Shown: piece by piece, positions 40,861 through 49,431 of the stretch
Numbering within the stretch: position 1 is the stretch's first letter
Layout: every line of letters starts with the position of its first letter
Assembly (NCBI RefSeq): GCF_000717745.1
Contig: NZ_JOBH01000008.1
Location: 186,001-250,000, forward strand
Reading direction: 5' to 3'
Source: Streptomyces violens
Lineage (GTDB): Bacteria > Actinomycetota > Actinomycetes > Streptomycetales > Streptomycetaceae
Length of the DNA: 64,000 nt
The notes under the pieces: generated by a model
Seen by the model: only the letters and a program-made list of their open reading frames with translations
Databases searched by the model: none
Told to the model about the DNA's origin: nothing
Made by a program: the position numbers and the translations under genes

Positions 40861-41921
40861 CGGACATCAGCATCGAGACCGCACTGACGACACTCGTCGG
40901 CGTCCGCCACCCCCTCGTACAGACCGGTATGGGCTGGGTGGCCGGTCCCCGACTGGTCTCGGCCGCCGCCAACGCGGGCGCGCTGGGGATCCTCGCCTCC
41001 GCCACCATGACCACCGACCGCCTCCGCTCGGCCGTCCGCGAGGTCAAGTCCCGTACGGACGCGCCCTTCGGGGTCAATCTGCGGGCTGACGCGGGCGATG
41101 CGGCCGAGCGCGTACGGATCATCATCGAGGAAGGCGTACGGGTCGCCTCGTTCGCCCTCGCGCCCTCCCAGGAGCTGATCGGGCGGCTGAAGGACGCCGG
41201 GGTGGTCGTCATCCCGTCCATCGGCGCCCGGCGGCACGCGGAGAAGGTCGCGGCGTGGGGCGCCGACGCGGTGATCGTGCAGGGCGGCGAGGGCGGCGGC
41301 CACACCGGGAACGTCGCGACCACCGTGCTGCTCCCCCAGGTCGTGGCCGCCGTGGACATCCCGGTCATCGCGGCGGGCGGCTTCCGTGACGGCCGCGGGC
41401 TGGTCGCCGCGCTGGCGTACGGCGCCGCCGGGATCGCCATGGGCACCCGGTTCCTCCTCACCTCCGACAGCACCGTGCCCGACGCGGTGAAGGCGAAGTA
41501 CCTGGCCGCGACGGTCAAAGACATCACCGTCACCACCGCCGTCGACGGCCTCCCGCACCGGATGCTGCGCAGCGAGCTGGTCGATGCGCTGGAGCGCTCG
41601 GGCCGGGCGGCCTCGCTGGTACGGGCGGTACGCCACGCGGCGGCCTTCCGGCGCGACTCCGGCATGAGCTGGGCACAGATGGTCCGTGACGGCCTGGCGA
41701 TGAAGCACGGCAAGGACCTGACCTGGAGTCAGGTCCTGCTGGCCGCCAACACCCCGATGCTGCTCAAGGCGTCGATGGTGGACGGCCGCACCGATCTCGG
41801 GGTGATGGCGTCCGGCCAGGTCGCCGGCCTGATCGACGACCTCCCGTCCTGCGCCGAACTCGTCGACCGCGTCATGGCGGAGGCCCACACCACACTCCGG
41901 ACTCTTCCCCGTACGGACTGA
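40857..41921 (+). CDS. ipdC: NAD(P)H-dependent flavin reductase of HIP catabolism
   Basis: A 354-aa TIM-barrel FMN enzyme of the nitronate monooxygenase/2-nitropropane dioxygenase family. Marks are HPLVQTGMGWVAGPRLVSAAANAGALGILAS, VIVQGGEGGGHTGNV, VIAAGGFRDGRGLVAALAYGAAGIAMGTRFLLTSDS. In the steroid pathway IpdC reduces an unsaturated CoA intermediate of the C-ring route. The GTG start overlaps the ipdB stop (GTGA). It is the last of the four coupled echA20-ipd genes; a 45-base gap and a new start follow. Confidence 0.9.
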   Translation: MTDISIETALTTLVGVRHPLVQTGMGWVAGPRLVSAAANAGALGILASATMTTDRLRSAVREVKSRTDAPFGVNLRADAGDAAERVRIIIEEGVRVASFALAPSQELIGRLKDAGVVVIPSIGARRHAEKVAAWGADAVIVQGGEGGGHTGNVATTVLLPQVVAAVDIPVIAAGGFRDGRGLVAALAYGAAGIAMGTRFLLTSDSTVPDAVKAKYLAATVKDITVTTAVDGLPHRMLRSELVDALERSGRAASLVRAVRHAAAFRRDSGMSWAQMVRDGLAMKHGKDLTWSQVLLAANTPMLLKASMVDGRTDLGVMASGQVAGLIDDLPSCAELVDRVMAEAHTTLRTLPRTD

Positions 41922-41966
41922 TCCCCCGCCCCCGGAACGCCCCCTCCACCCCAGGGAGTTGATCCC

Positions 41967-42887
41967 ATGCACGCTGCCCGCATCCGCCGAGCGACCGGAG
42001 TCGCGTTCTCCGCCGTAGCCCTCGGCTGTCTGCCCACATCCGCAGTGGCCGACGCCCCGGCCGCCCGAGCCCCTGTCACCACGACCGCCCCCAGCACCGT
42101 CCGTCATATCCCCCTCCAGGGCGCGGTCAATGTCCGCGACCTGGGCGGCTACCGTACGGAGCGAGGCCGCCAGGTGCGCTACGGCCAGGTGTTCCGGGCC
42201 GACGCGCTCAGCAGGCTGACCGATGCCGACGTCTCGAAACTCGCCACGCTGGACCTGCGCACCGCAGTGGACTTCCGCGTCCCCCTGGAGGTCGAACACG
42301 ACGGCCCGGACCGTCTCCCGGCAGGCGTCACCGCAACCTCCCGGCCCGTGGACGACCTCGATCTGTACGCACAGACAATGGCGGTCATCGGCTCCAAGGA
42401 CCCTGTCAAGCAGCAGGAAATGCTGGGCGGCGGAAAGGCGGAGAAGCTGATGCGCGCCATCTACCGCAACTTCGTCACGAGCCCGGAGAACCGCCGTCAG
42501 TTCGCCGCGACCTTGCGGGACATCGCGCGCCACCGCCAGTCCCCCCTGCTCTACCACTGCACCTCGGGCAAGGACCGTACGGGCTGGCTGAGCTACCTCC
42601 TGCTCCGCGCCGTCGGCGTCCCGGCCACCACCGCGACCCACGACTTCCTGCTCTCCAACACCTACCGCGCGGAGTCCGACCGCAAGACCCGAGAACGGCT
42701 GAAGCAGGCCGGGATGATGGCGAACCCGGACCTGCTGATCCCCGTCCAGGAAGTCCGCGAGGACTACCTCCAGGCGGCTCTCGACCAGGCCGAGCAGGAC
42801 TACGGCAGCCTCGACGGCTACCTGACCGACGGCCTCGACCTGGACGCGTCGACCCTGGCCAGGCTCCGCGCCCGGCTGCTGAAGTGA
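41967..42887 (+). CDS. Secreted tyrosine/dual-specificity phosphatase
   Basis: A 306-aa protein with a Sec signal peptide (MHAARIRRATGVAFSAVALGCLPTSAVADA, cleavage about residue 28) and a MptpB-like phosphatase domain. The P-loop HCTSGKDRTG (about 194-203) keeps the catalytic Cys and Arg and has the Lys-Asp pair typical of lipid/tyrosine phosphatases of this branch. NVRDLGGYRTERGRQVRYGQVFRAD is the family N-terminal motif. GGGAG precedes the ATG. It lies between ipdC and a flavin oxidoreductase gene with short gaps, possibly on the same transcript, though its chemistry does not belong to ring degradation. Homologues act on phosphotyrosine or phosphoinositides. Confidence 0.85.
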   Translation: MHAARIRRATGVAFSAVALGCLPTSAVADAPAARAPVTTTAPSTVRHIPLQGAVNVRDLGGYRTERGRQVRYGQVFRADALSRLTDADVSKLATLDLRTAVDFRVPLEVEHDGPDRLPAGVTATSRPVDDLDLYAQTMAVIGSKDPVKQQEMLGGGKAEKLMRAIYRNFVTSPENRRQFAATLRDIARHRQSPLLYHCTSGKDRTGWLSYLLLRAVGVPATTATHDFLLSNTYRAESDRKTRERLKQAGMMANPDLLIPVQEVREDYLQAALDQAEQDYGSLDGYLTDGLDLDASTLARLRARLLK

Positions 42888-42900
42888 GAGGGGTATGGGC

Positions 42901-43818
42901 ATGCTGCGACTGGGAATGATGGCACCGTTCACCGACGGCCTGATCACCTCGGGCGGCTTCCTCCGCGACCTCGCGGGCACGCTGGAGGAGTGCGGCGTCG
43001 AGTCGCTGTGGACGGTCGAGCACGTCGCCGTCGCCGACCAGTACGAACCGCTCTATCCGTACTCCAACGACGGCCGGATACCGGGCAGTTCCGGGTCCGT
43101 CCCCATGCCCGACCCGCTGGAGACCATCGCCTTCCTCGCCGGCGCTTCGGACACTCTGCGCTTCGGCACCGCGATGATCGTCGCCCCGCTGCACAGCCCG
43201 GTGGTACTGGCCAAGCGTGCCGCGACGATCGACCGGCACTCCGGCGGCCGGCTGCTGCTCGGCCTCGGCATCGGCTGGCAGAAGGAGGAGTACGCGGCCG
43301 TCGGCGTGCCCTACCGGGACCGGGGGCGGCGGCTGGAGGAGTGCGTCGGCGCGATGCGCGCGCTGTGGGGCGGCGGCCCGGCCTCGTACCAGGGGCGGCA
43401 CGTCTCCTTCGAGGGCCTGCACTCGCTGCCGCGGCCCGCGAGCGGCGCGGTGCCCGTGGTGCTCGGCGGGAACAGCGATCCGGCCGTCCGCCGCGCGGGC
43501 CGCATCGGCGACGGCTGGTTCCCGTACACGATCACCCCGGAGGACTTCGCCCGCCAGGCCGGTCTGCTGCGCGAGGCCGCGCACCAGGCGGGGCGGCCGG
43601 CGGACGCCGTGGAGATCACGGTATGGCCGGGCTCCTGCGACCGCGCACGCGCGTCGGATCCGTCCTGGGTACGCGGCTACGTCGACGCGGGCGCGACCCG
43701 CCTCGTCATCGCCCCGCACATCCGGGGCGCGGCCGGCCTGTCGGGCCCGCGCGGCCTGACCGCCCTGCGCGACCAGATCGACCGCTACCGCACCGAGGTC
43801 CTGGAGAAACTGACATGA
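42901..43818 (+). CDS. LLM class flavin-dependent oxidoreductase
   Basis: A 305-aa luciferase-like enzyme, probably F420- or FMN-dependent. MLRLGMMAPFTDG, ESLWTVEHVAVADQYEPLYPYS, LHSPVVLAKRAATIDRHSGGRLLLGLGIGWQKEEYAAVGVPYRDRGRRLEE are standard blocks of the actinobacterial F420-dependent group. The ATG at 42901 has GAGAGGGG seven bases upstream, which suits it better than the ATG six bases earlier. The stop overlaps the next small gene (ATGA). In a steroid cluster it could saturate or oxidise a ring intermediate, but no specific step is assigned. Confidence 0.83.
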   Translation: MLRLGMMAPFTDGLITSGGFLRDLAGTLEECGVESLWTVEHVAVADQYEPLYPYSNDGRIPGSSGSVPMPDPLETIAFLAGASDTLRFGTAMIVAPLHSPVVLAKRAATIDRHSGGRLLLGLGIGWQKEEYAAVGVPYRDRGRRLEECVGAMRALWGGGPASYQGRHVSFEGLHSLPRPASGAVPVVLGGNSDPAVRRAGRIGDGWFPYTITPEDFARQAGLLREAAHQAGRPADAVEITVWPGSCDRARASDPSWVRGYVDAGATRLVIAPHIRGAAGLSGPRGLTALRDQIDRYRTEVLEKLT

Positions 43819-44174
43819 GTGAACCTGTCATGAGAGAGCCTGTCATGCATGGGGTTCAGATCATCGACCTCATCGTCCTCCCGGCTGCCGAGGCCGAGTC
43901 ATGGCTGCAACGCTGGCGCGCCGACTACCTCCCGGGAGCCCTCGGCCGCGGCATGGTCGCGGAACGCCTCTGGCGCACCTGGACCGGCCCGGACACGGTG
44001 GCGGTCCGAATTCTGTGGTCACTGCCGGACAGCGGCGCATTCTTCACCGCGCGGGTGGCGTCCGCCGGTGATGTCCAGGTCGCCGAATTCTGGGCGCATA
44101 CCGATGAGTTCGCCCTGAACCGCGACCGCCAGGTACTGGAACCGATCGGCCTCACCGAAGGGGAGACGTCATGA
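43815..44174 (+). CDS. Small conserved-looking protein of unknown function
   Basis: A 119-aa protein without signal or membrane segment. After a repetitive start (MSEPVMREPVMHGVQ) it reads as a compact alpha/beta domain: IIDLIVLPAAEAESWLQRWRADYLPGALGRGM ... VAVRILWSLPDSGAFFTARVAS ... EFWAHTDEFALNRDRQVLEPIG. The spacing of hydrophobic strands recalls a dimeric alpha-beta barrel, similar in kind to the neighbouring Dabb-domain protein, but I cannot name a family. It is translationally coupled on both sides (ATGA with the flavin enzyme, ATGA with the next gene), so it works in the same process. Confidence 0.65.
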   Translation: MSEPVMREPVMHGVQIIDLIVLPAAEAESWLQRWRADYLPGALGRGMVAERLWRTWTGPDTVAVRILWSLPDSGAFFTARVASAGDVQVAEFWAHTDEFALNRDRQVLEPIGLTEGETS

Positions 44175-44767
44175 CCCGCTGGGTGGCACTGCTCCCGGCC
44201 GAAGGCGCCGAGGCGTACAACGAGATGGGCAGCGTTCCCGGTGTATCGGACGGCTCTGCGGCACCCGACCTCCCGGGCAGTTTCGGCGGCCGTGGCGCCA
44301 CATGGGACGTGACGGCGGACCGGCCCCCCGTCGCCCTCGCCGCCGCCCTCGGTCTCCCGGAACCACTCGACACGGTCGCCCTCGCCCCGGTACGCAGCCG
44401 GTACGTCCCCCTCTCCGGCCCCCGCGTAAAACGCACACTCCTACTCGCCGTCCTCCCCGGGACACCCACCGGTCCCATCGAGCGACTGGAGGCAGACCTC
44501 CTCGCCATGCCCGCCCACATCTCCACCATCCGCTCCTGGTCACTGAGCCGCGTGGACCAAACGCTCACGCCGTCCCCCTGGACACACGTCTGGGAACAGG
44601 AGTACGCGAACGTCGAGGGCCTGACCGGGGAGTATCTCGGCCATCCCTTCCACTGGACCTGCGTGGACCGCTGGTTCGACGGCGAAATCCCGGGCGCCGG
44701 CATCGTGGACCCGCAGCTGGCCCACGTCTTCCGCTGGAGCGAGGAGCCGGTTCTGGTCTCCCGCTGA
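44171..44767 (+). CDS. Dabb (stress-responsive alpha/beta barrel) domain protein
   Basis: A 198-aa protein whose second half (about 90-190) matches the Dabb fold: RTLLLAVLPGTPTGPIERLEADLLAMPAHISTIRSWSLSRVDQ ... WTHVWEQEYANVEGLTGEYLGHPFHWTCVDRWFD. Dabb proteins are small ferredoxin-like barrels, some of which are cyclases, decarboxylases or dehalogenases acting on aromatic or polyketide substrates. The N-terminal half may be a second, degenerate barrel. It is the last of three coupled genes (flavin oxidoreductase, small protein, Dabb), a set that looks like an accessory ring-modifying module. Confidence 0.75.
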   Translation: MTRWVALLPAEGAEAYNEMGSVPGVSDGSAAPDLPGSFGGRGATWDVTADRPPVALAAALGLPEPLDTVALAPVRSRYVPLSGPRVKRTLLLAVLPGTPTGPIERLEADLLAMPAHISTIRSWSLSRVDQTLTPSPWTHVWEQEYANVEGLTGEYLGHPFHWTCVDRWFDGEIPGAGIVDPQLAHVFRWSEEPVLVSR

Positions 44768-44801
44768 AGCGCTGAAGACATGGGCTTGCCGCCTCCGTGG
44801 T

Positions 44802-46220
44802 TCAGACGACTCCGGCCGACCCGGCGCCGCGCAGGCCCAAGGCGGATACCGCCGCTCCCAGCAGCACCATGACCACCGGGACGACGAGCGCGGTGCGGTA
44901 GGCGTCCAGTACCGCGTCCGGGGAGCCGTCGGAGCGGGCCGCGGCGATCCCGTACACCGCGGTCACCGCGGAGACCCCGACCGCCGAGCCGAACTGGGTG
45001 CACGTGTACAGCAGCCCGCCGGCCAGGCCCTGCTCCTCCTTGGCCACGCTGTCGGTCGCCGCGATGGTGAGCGGACCGTAGGCGAAGGCGAAGGCGATGC
45101 CCGCGATGATCAGGCTCGGGAACATCGCCGCGTACGACCAGTCCATCCCGACCGGCAGGAAGAGCCCGTAGGCCACGATCGCCAGCAGAAAGCCGCCGAA
45201 GATCACCTGGCTGTTGCCGTAGCGGTTCACCAGGCGCGGGGTGAGGGTGGGCGCCAGCACGGCGTCGCAGCCCATGGCGATCAGCGCGAACGCGGTCTGC
45301 AGGGAGGACCAGCCGCGCAGCTCCTGCAGGTAGAGCGTGATGATGAACTGGAAGCCGAAGAACGCGCCCAGGAACAGCAGCGCGGCGAGATCCGCCCGCA
45401 CCATCGCGGCCCGGCGGAAGATCCCCAGCCGGACGAGCGGTGCTTTGGCGCGCCGTTCGATCGCGATGAACGCCGCCACCAGTGCCGGCCCGGCGGCGAG
45501 CGCACCGAGGGTCAGCACGAGCCCTTCACCGCCGTGTTCGAGCCGGACGATGCCGTAGGCGAGCAGCAGCATCGCGGCGGCGGCACTGACCGCGCCGGCC
45601 AGGTCGTAGCCGCGCCGTGCGGGCTCCGGGCGTGCCTCGGCCGGCACCAGCCTGAGCGCCGCGATCAGGAGGGCGCCGGCCAGGATCACCGGGGCGAAGA
45701 ACACCCAGCGCCAGCCGAGTTCTGTCAGCAACCCGCCGAGGACGAGGCCCAGCGAAAAGCCGCCGGCGCCGACGCCGGCGAAAACCAGCAGGGCCTTGTC
45801 GCGCTGTGGCCCCTCCGGATACGAGGTCGTGATGATCGACATGGCGGCGGGGGTCATGAAGGCCGCCGCCACGCCGGTGACGAACCGGGCCGCGACCAGC
45901 ATCCAGCCGTCGCTCGCGAAGCCGCCCAGCATGGAGAAGACCAGGAATACGCCCAGCCAGGTGAGGAACATCCGCCGCCTGCCCAGCAGATCGGCGGCGC
46001 GGCCGCCGAGCAGGGTGAAACCGGCGTAGCCGAGCACGTAACCGCTCATCACCCACGCCGCGGTGCCGGTGGTCAGGCCGAGGTCGGCACGGATCGTGGG
46101 GACGGCAACAGCCAGCATGGCGACGTCGCTGCCCTCAAGAAAGATTGTTCCGCACAGGACGAGCAGCAGGGCCCAGCCTCGTCCGCTCTTGCGGGCCGCG
46201 GGAATGGTGGCAATCGCCAT
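44802..46220 (-). CDS. MFS exporter (DHA2/EmrB-like)
   Basis: A 472-aa drug-exporter-type MFS protein with about 14 segments. Marks are LEGSDVAMLAVAVPTIRADLGL in helix 1, GGRAADLLGRRRMFLTWLG (motif A), ARFVTGVAAAFMTPAAMSI and EGPQRDKALLVFAGVGAGGFSLGLVLGG (motif C). The ATG at 46220 is chosen because helix 1 follows closely; no clear ribosome-binding site is visible, and the open frame continues upstream without homology. It points back toward the coupled flavin/Dabb genes. It may export steroid-derived compounds or toxic intermediates, but the role is unproven. Confidence 0.83.
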   Translation of the reverse strand: MAIATIPAARKSGRGWALLLVLCGTIFLEGSDVAMLAVAVPTIRADLGLTTGTAAWVMSGYVLGYAGFTLLGGRAADLLGRRRMFLTWLGVFLVFSMLGGFASDGWMLVAARFVTGVAAAFMTPAAMSIITTSYPEGPQRDKALLVFAGVGAGGFSLGLVLGGLLTELGWRWVFFAPVILAGALLIAALRLVPAEARPEPARRGYDLAGAVSAAAAMLLLAYGIVRLEHGGEGLVLTLGALAAGPALVAAFIAIERRAKAPLVRLGIFRRAAMVRADLAALLFLGAFFGFQFIITLYLQELRGWSSLQTAFALIAMGCDAVLAPTLTPRLVNRYGNSQVIFGGFLLAIVAYGLFLPVGMDWSYAAMFPSLIIAGIAFAFAYGPLTIAATDSVAKEEQGLAGGLLYTCTQFGSAVGVSAVTAVYGIAAARSDGSPDAVLDAYRTALVVPVVMVLLGAAVSALGLRGAGSAGVV

Positions 46221-46305
46221 GACCGCGACCGTACCGAGCAGCCGACAACCTGGGCCACACCTTTTCGCGGGCCTGGCCGCGTGCCATGCGACTGGCTCCG
46301 GCCCA

Positions 46306-46746
46306 CTACGGTGCAGCGACCGGAGTGTTCTGAGCAGCGCGTATGCGCCAATCACCCGCGCCGTTCCGCATCAACGTCATCGTCAGAATGCCCTCCATGG
46401 GGTCCCTTTCACTCACCACGATCCGGCCATCGGCGGTCGTGGATCGTTGCCGCGTGTGGGCAACAGCGACGTCGGGTGTCAGGAACACAATGCTCTCGAC
46501 GAGGTACCGGACAGTGACCTTCTCCAAAGGACCGCCTTCGGAGAAGACGGATGACTGGGCCTGGTACAGACGCTCGGCGCCGAACACGAGGGTGCCGCTG
46601 AAGTTGACGAAGACCGTGTCGGGCGAGAAGAGAGCATTCATCGCCTCGGCATCGTTCTGGTTGAACGCTGCTTCGTAGCGCGTCACGACCTGCACAATCT
46701 CTTCCTGTTTCTTGGTGACTTCAGCAGAACGCCGGTCAACCGTCAT
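46306..46746 (-). CDS. SnoaL/NTF2-like protein (SgcJ/EcaC type)
   Basis: A 146-aa single-domain NTF2-fold protein: VVTRYEAAFNQNDAEAMNALFSPDTVFVNFSGTLVFGAERL ... VRYLVESIVFLTPDVAVAHTRQR ... GILTMTLMRNGAGDWRIRAAQNTPV, the SgcJ/EcaC pattern. This fold is shared with ketosteroid isomerase, polyketide cyclases and dehydratases. I do not see a convincing set of ketosteroid isomerase catalytic residues, so isomerase activity is only a possibility suggested by the location. AGGAGGGGG precedes the ATG. A 20-bp palindrome lies about 53 bases upstream. Confidence 0.75.
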   Translation of the reverse strand: MTVDRRSAEVTKKQEEIVQVVTRYEAAFNQNDAEAMNALFSPDTVFVNFSGTLVFGAERLYQAQSSVFSEGGPLEKVTVRYLVESIVFLTPDVAVAHTRQRSTTADGRIVVSERDPMEGILTMTLMRNGAGDWRIRAAQNTPVAAP

Positions 46747-46798
46747 AAGACCCCCTCCTGAGGCGCAGTCAATTCGACTTGGAGTCTCACACCTAAAG

Positions 46799-46818
46799 CA
46801 GGCTTGAGGTCAAGCCTG
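46799..46818. promoter_or_regulatory. 20-bp palindrome upstream of the SnoaL-like gene
   Basis: CAGGCTTGA and TCAAGCCTG are exact inverted repeats around GG. On the minus strand they include TTGACC, a fair -35 box. It could be an operator for the SnoaL-like gene or a terminator hairpin for the broken dehydrogenase gene; there is no T run. Confidence 0.4.
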
Positions 46819-46832
46819 CGAGGCGCAAGCTC

Positions 46833-48234
46833 TCAAGCGGCGCCCGCCGCATGGGCCCCCGCTCTGCGGCCGGAGAAGACCGCGTCCGCGAGGGACAGGC
46901 CGCTGACGTACGAGTTCGAGCAGACGCCGACCGCGCTGCGGCCCGCCGCGTACAACCCTTCTACGGTGGTGCCGTCCTCGCGGAGGACCAGCCCCGTGTC
47001 GTCGTGCACCCGCAGACCGCCGAGCGTGATCATCGGGCAGGGGTAGAACATCGAGCTGTCGAGCGAGCAGTCGAAGACGTAGTACGGGCCGGAGACGAGT
47101 GGCTGGAGGTACGCGGCGGGTTTGCCGAGGGGGTCCGTGCGAGCTTGGCGTGCCGTCTCGTTGTAGTCGGTCAGCGTCCGTTCCAGGCCCTGCGGATCGA
47201 TCCCGGCCCTGGTCGCGATCGCGGCCGGCGATGCGCCCTTCGTATGGCCGCGGGTGAACAGGTAGGCCATCTGGGCCTTTTGGAAGAGGACCGTCTGGGT
47301 GCGCAGTTCCTGGCGGGCCCGGTGCAGGATCGCCCGGTCGACCACCAGATACGCGTGCCCGTCGTGCCGGCGCACCATGTGGTCGCCGATCGTGGCTCCG
47401 TACAGCAGCTCGTTGCAGATGCGCCGCCCCGCGCGGTCGAACGAAGCCGCCAGCACTGAGCACCACCCCGCGACGGGCTCGCACCGTGCGCCGCTGGGCG
47501 CGTGACTCGAGCCGTTCGACCGCCCGGTTGAGGGGACCGGTGGCTGCGGAGAAGTAGTTGTTGCCCTTGCCGAGGGCCGTCGACAACGCACGGTGCGCGC
47601 GGGCGGCGGCCCCGGTCAGGACCCGGTACTCCACGCCGACGCCCCGTCCGCCCTCGGTGAGCAGCCGCTCGGCGCGGGCCCGGGGCACCAGCCGTACGCC
47701 CCGCGCGCGGGCCGCCGCGGCCAGGTGTCCGTACAGCACCCGGCCCGACGCCAGCCCCTTGGCCTTGGTGCGGTGGCCGCGCGGGGCCGGTGGCGCGGCT
47801 TCGCTGTAGGGCGGGAACTGCTCGTTGCCGGAGTAATAGAGGAGGTGGTCGTCGGTCGGGTAGGAGGTCTTGAACGGGCAGAGGCTGCCTTGGAAGACCG
47901 CGCCCATGCCCTCCAGCCAGGCGAGGTTGGCCGCGTTGTCCGCGCAGAAGCGGCGCAGCACCGCGTCGGAGACGACCCCGGCGGTCTCGGCCTTGAGGTA
48001 AGCGTGCATGGCTTCGGGAGTGTCCTCCGCGCCTGCCTCCCGCTGCTGCGGGGTGCCTCCGCCGGCATAGACGGCGCCACCGCTCAGCGAGGTGGCGCCG
48101 ACGCCGGTGAACCGGTCGAGGGCAATCACGTCGGCGCCGGCGTCCGCGGCCTCGATAGCCGCGGACGCACCGGCCCCGCCGAAGCCCACGACGACGTCGG
48201 CTTCCAGGTCCCCTCGCGACAGGTCCCCCTGCAT
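46833..48234 (-). pseudogene. Broken delta4-(5alpha)-3-ketosteroid dehydrogenase-like gene
   Basis: Two reading frames together encode an FAD steroid dehydrogenase related to delta4-(5alpha)-KSTD. The first (start 48234, overlapping the thiolase stop as TGATG) gives LEADVVVGFGGAGASAAIEAADAGADV, TSLSGGAVYAGGGTPQQREAGAEDTP and ends meaningfully at RARRGVVLSAGGF. The second (up to about 47450) begins DRAGRRICNELLYGATIGDHM and runs to GLYAAGRSAVGVCSNSYVSGLSLADAVFSGRRAG, ending at 46833. The join near 47440-47450 shifts frame, and roughly 60 residues normally lying between these blocks are missing, so this is a deletion with frameshift and not a sequencing slip. The pathway otherwise has KstD for delta1 oxidation; loss of this gene may block use of 5alpha-reduced steroids. 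Confidence 0.78.
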
Positions 48235-49391
48235 CAAAGGCGCTCGATGATCGTCACATTGGCCTGGCCGCCGCCCTCGCACATGGTTTGGAGGCCGAAG
48301 CGGCCGCCGGTGCGCTCCAGTTCGTGGAGGAGGGTGGTCATGAGTTTGGTGCCGGTGGCGCCGAGGGGGTGGCCGAGGGCGATGGCGCCGCCGTTGGCGT
48401 TGACCTTTTCCGGGTCCGCGCCGGTCTCCTTCAGCCAGGCCAGTACGACCGGTGCGAACGCCTCGTTGATCTCGACCAGGTCGATGTCGTCGATGGTCAT
48501 GCCGGTCTTCTTCAGGGCGTGTGCGGTGGCCGGGATCGGCGCGGAGAGCATGCGGATGGGGTCTTCACCGCGTACGGAGAGGTGGTGGATACGGGCGCGC
48601 GGCGTGAGGCCGTGCTCGCGTACGGCGCGCTCGGAGGCGAGCAGCATCGCCGAGGCGCCGTCGGAGACCTGGGAGGAGACCGCGGCGGTCAGCCGACCGC
48701 CCTCGACCACGGGTTTCAGCGCCGCCATTTTCGCCGGCGAGGTGTCCCGACGGGGTCCCTCGTCGGCGGTGACGTCCCCGTACGGTACGAGCTCGCGGTC
48801 GAAGCGGCCCTCGTCGGCGGCGCGGAGGGCACGCTGGTGGGAGCGGAGCGCGAACTCCTCCATCGCTTCGCGGGTGATGCCCCACTTCTCGGCGATCAGC
48901 TCGGCGCCGTGGAACTGGTTGACGGGCGCGTCGCCGTAGCGGGCCCGCCAGCCCTCGCTGCCCGCGTACGGGCCTTCGGTGAGCCCGAGCGGTTCGGCGG
49001 CCCGGCGGCTGGCGAAGGCGATCGGGATCATCGACATGTTCTGCGTACCGGCCGCCACGACCAGGTCCTGAGTGCCGGAGAGCACCCCCTGCGCGGCGAA
49101 GTGGACGGCCTGCTGCGAGGAGCCGCACTGCCGGTCGACGGTGACGCCGGGGACCTCTTCGGGCAGGCCGGCCGCCAGCCAGCTCGTACGGGCGATGTCA
49201 CCGGCCTGCGGCCCGACCGTGTCCAGGCAGCCCATCACCACGTCCTCGACCGCGGCCGGATCGACGCCGGTGCGCCGCATCAGGGCCGCCAGTACATGGG
49301 CCCCGAGGTCGGCCGGATGGACGGCGGCGAGGCCGCCGTTCCGGCGTCCCACGGGGGTGCGTATCGCGTCGACGATGTATGCCTCGGCCAT
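48234..49391 (-). CDS. fadA6: Thiolase of HIP catabolism
   Basis: A 385-aa acetyl-CoA acetyltransferase (thiolase). The nucleophilic Cys is in TVDRQCGSSQQAVHFAAQG (about 89), the His in NEAFAPV/ALGHPLGATG (about 345), and the second Cys in TMCEGGGQANV (about 375). It carries out CoA-dependent cleavage late in C/D-ring degradation, as FadA6 does in mycobacteria. A kstR2-like gene lies just upstream in the same direction, followed further upstream by ipdF and fadE30, the same neighbourhood as in M. tuberculosis. AGGAGCAG precedes the ATG. Other thiolase roles are possible but less likely here. Confidence 0.88.
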   Translation of the reverse strand: MAEAYIVDAIRTPVGRRNGGLAAVHPADLGAHVLAALMRRTGVDPAAVEDVVMGCLDTVGPQAGDIARTSWLAAGLPEEVPGVTVDRQCGSSQQAVHFAAQGVLSGTQDLVVAAGTQNMSMIPIAFASRRAAEPLGLTEGPYAGSEGWRARYGDAPVNQFHGAELIAEKWGITREAMEEFALRSHQRALRAADEGRFDRELVPYGDVTADEGPRRDTSPAKMAALKPVVEGGRLTAAVSSQVSDGASAMLLASERAVREHGLTPRARIHHLSVRGEDPIRMLSAPIPATAHALKKTGMTIDDIDLVEINEAFAPVVLAWLKETGADPEKVNANGGAIALGHPLGATGTKLMTTLLHELERTGGRFGLQTMCEGGGQANVTIIERL

Positions 49392-49431
49392 GACGGCTGC
49401 TCCTCGGTCGGTTCACATGGGCGCGTATCGG

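Noticed and set aside
46306..46746. Ketosteroid isomerase assignment for the SnoaL-like protein
   Set aside because: Fold and location fit, but the Tyr/Asp catalytic set is not convincingly visible; the SgcJ/EcaC pattern is the better match.
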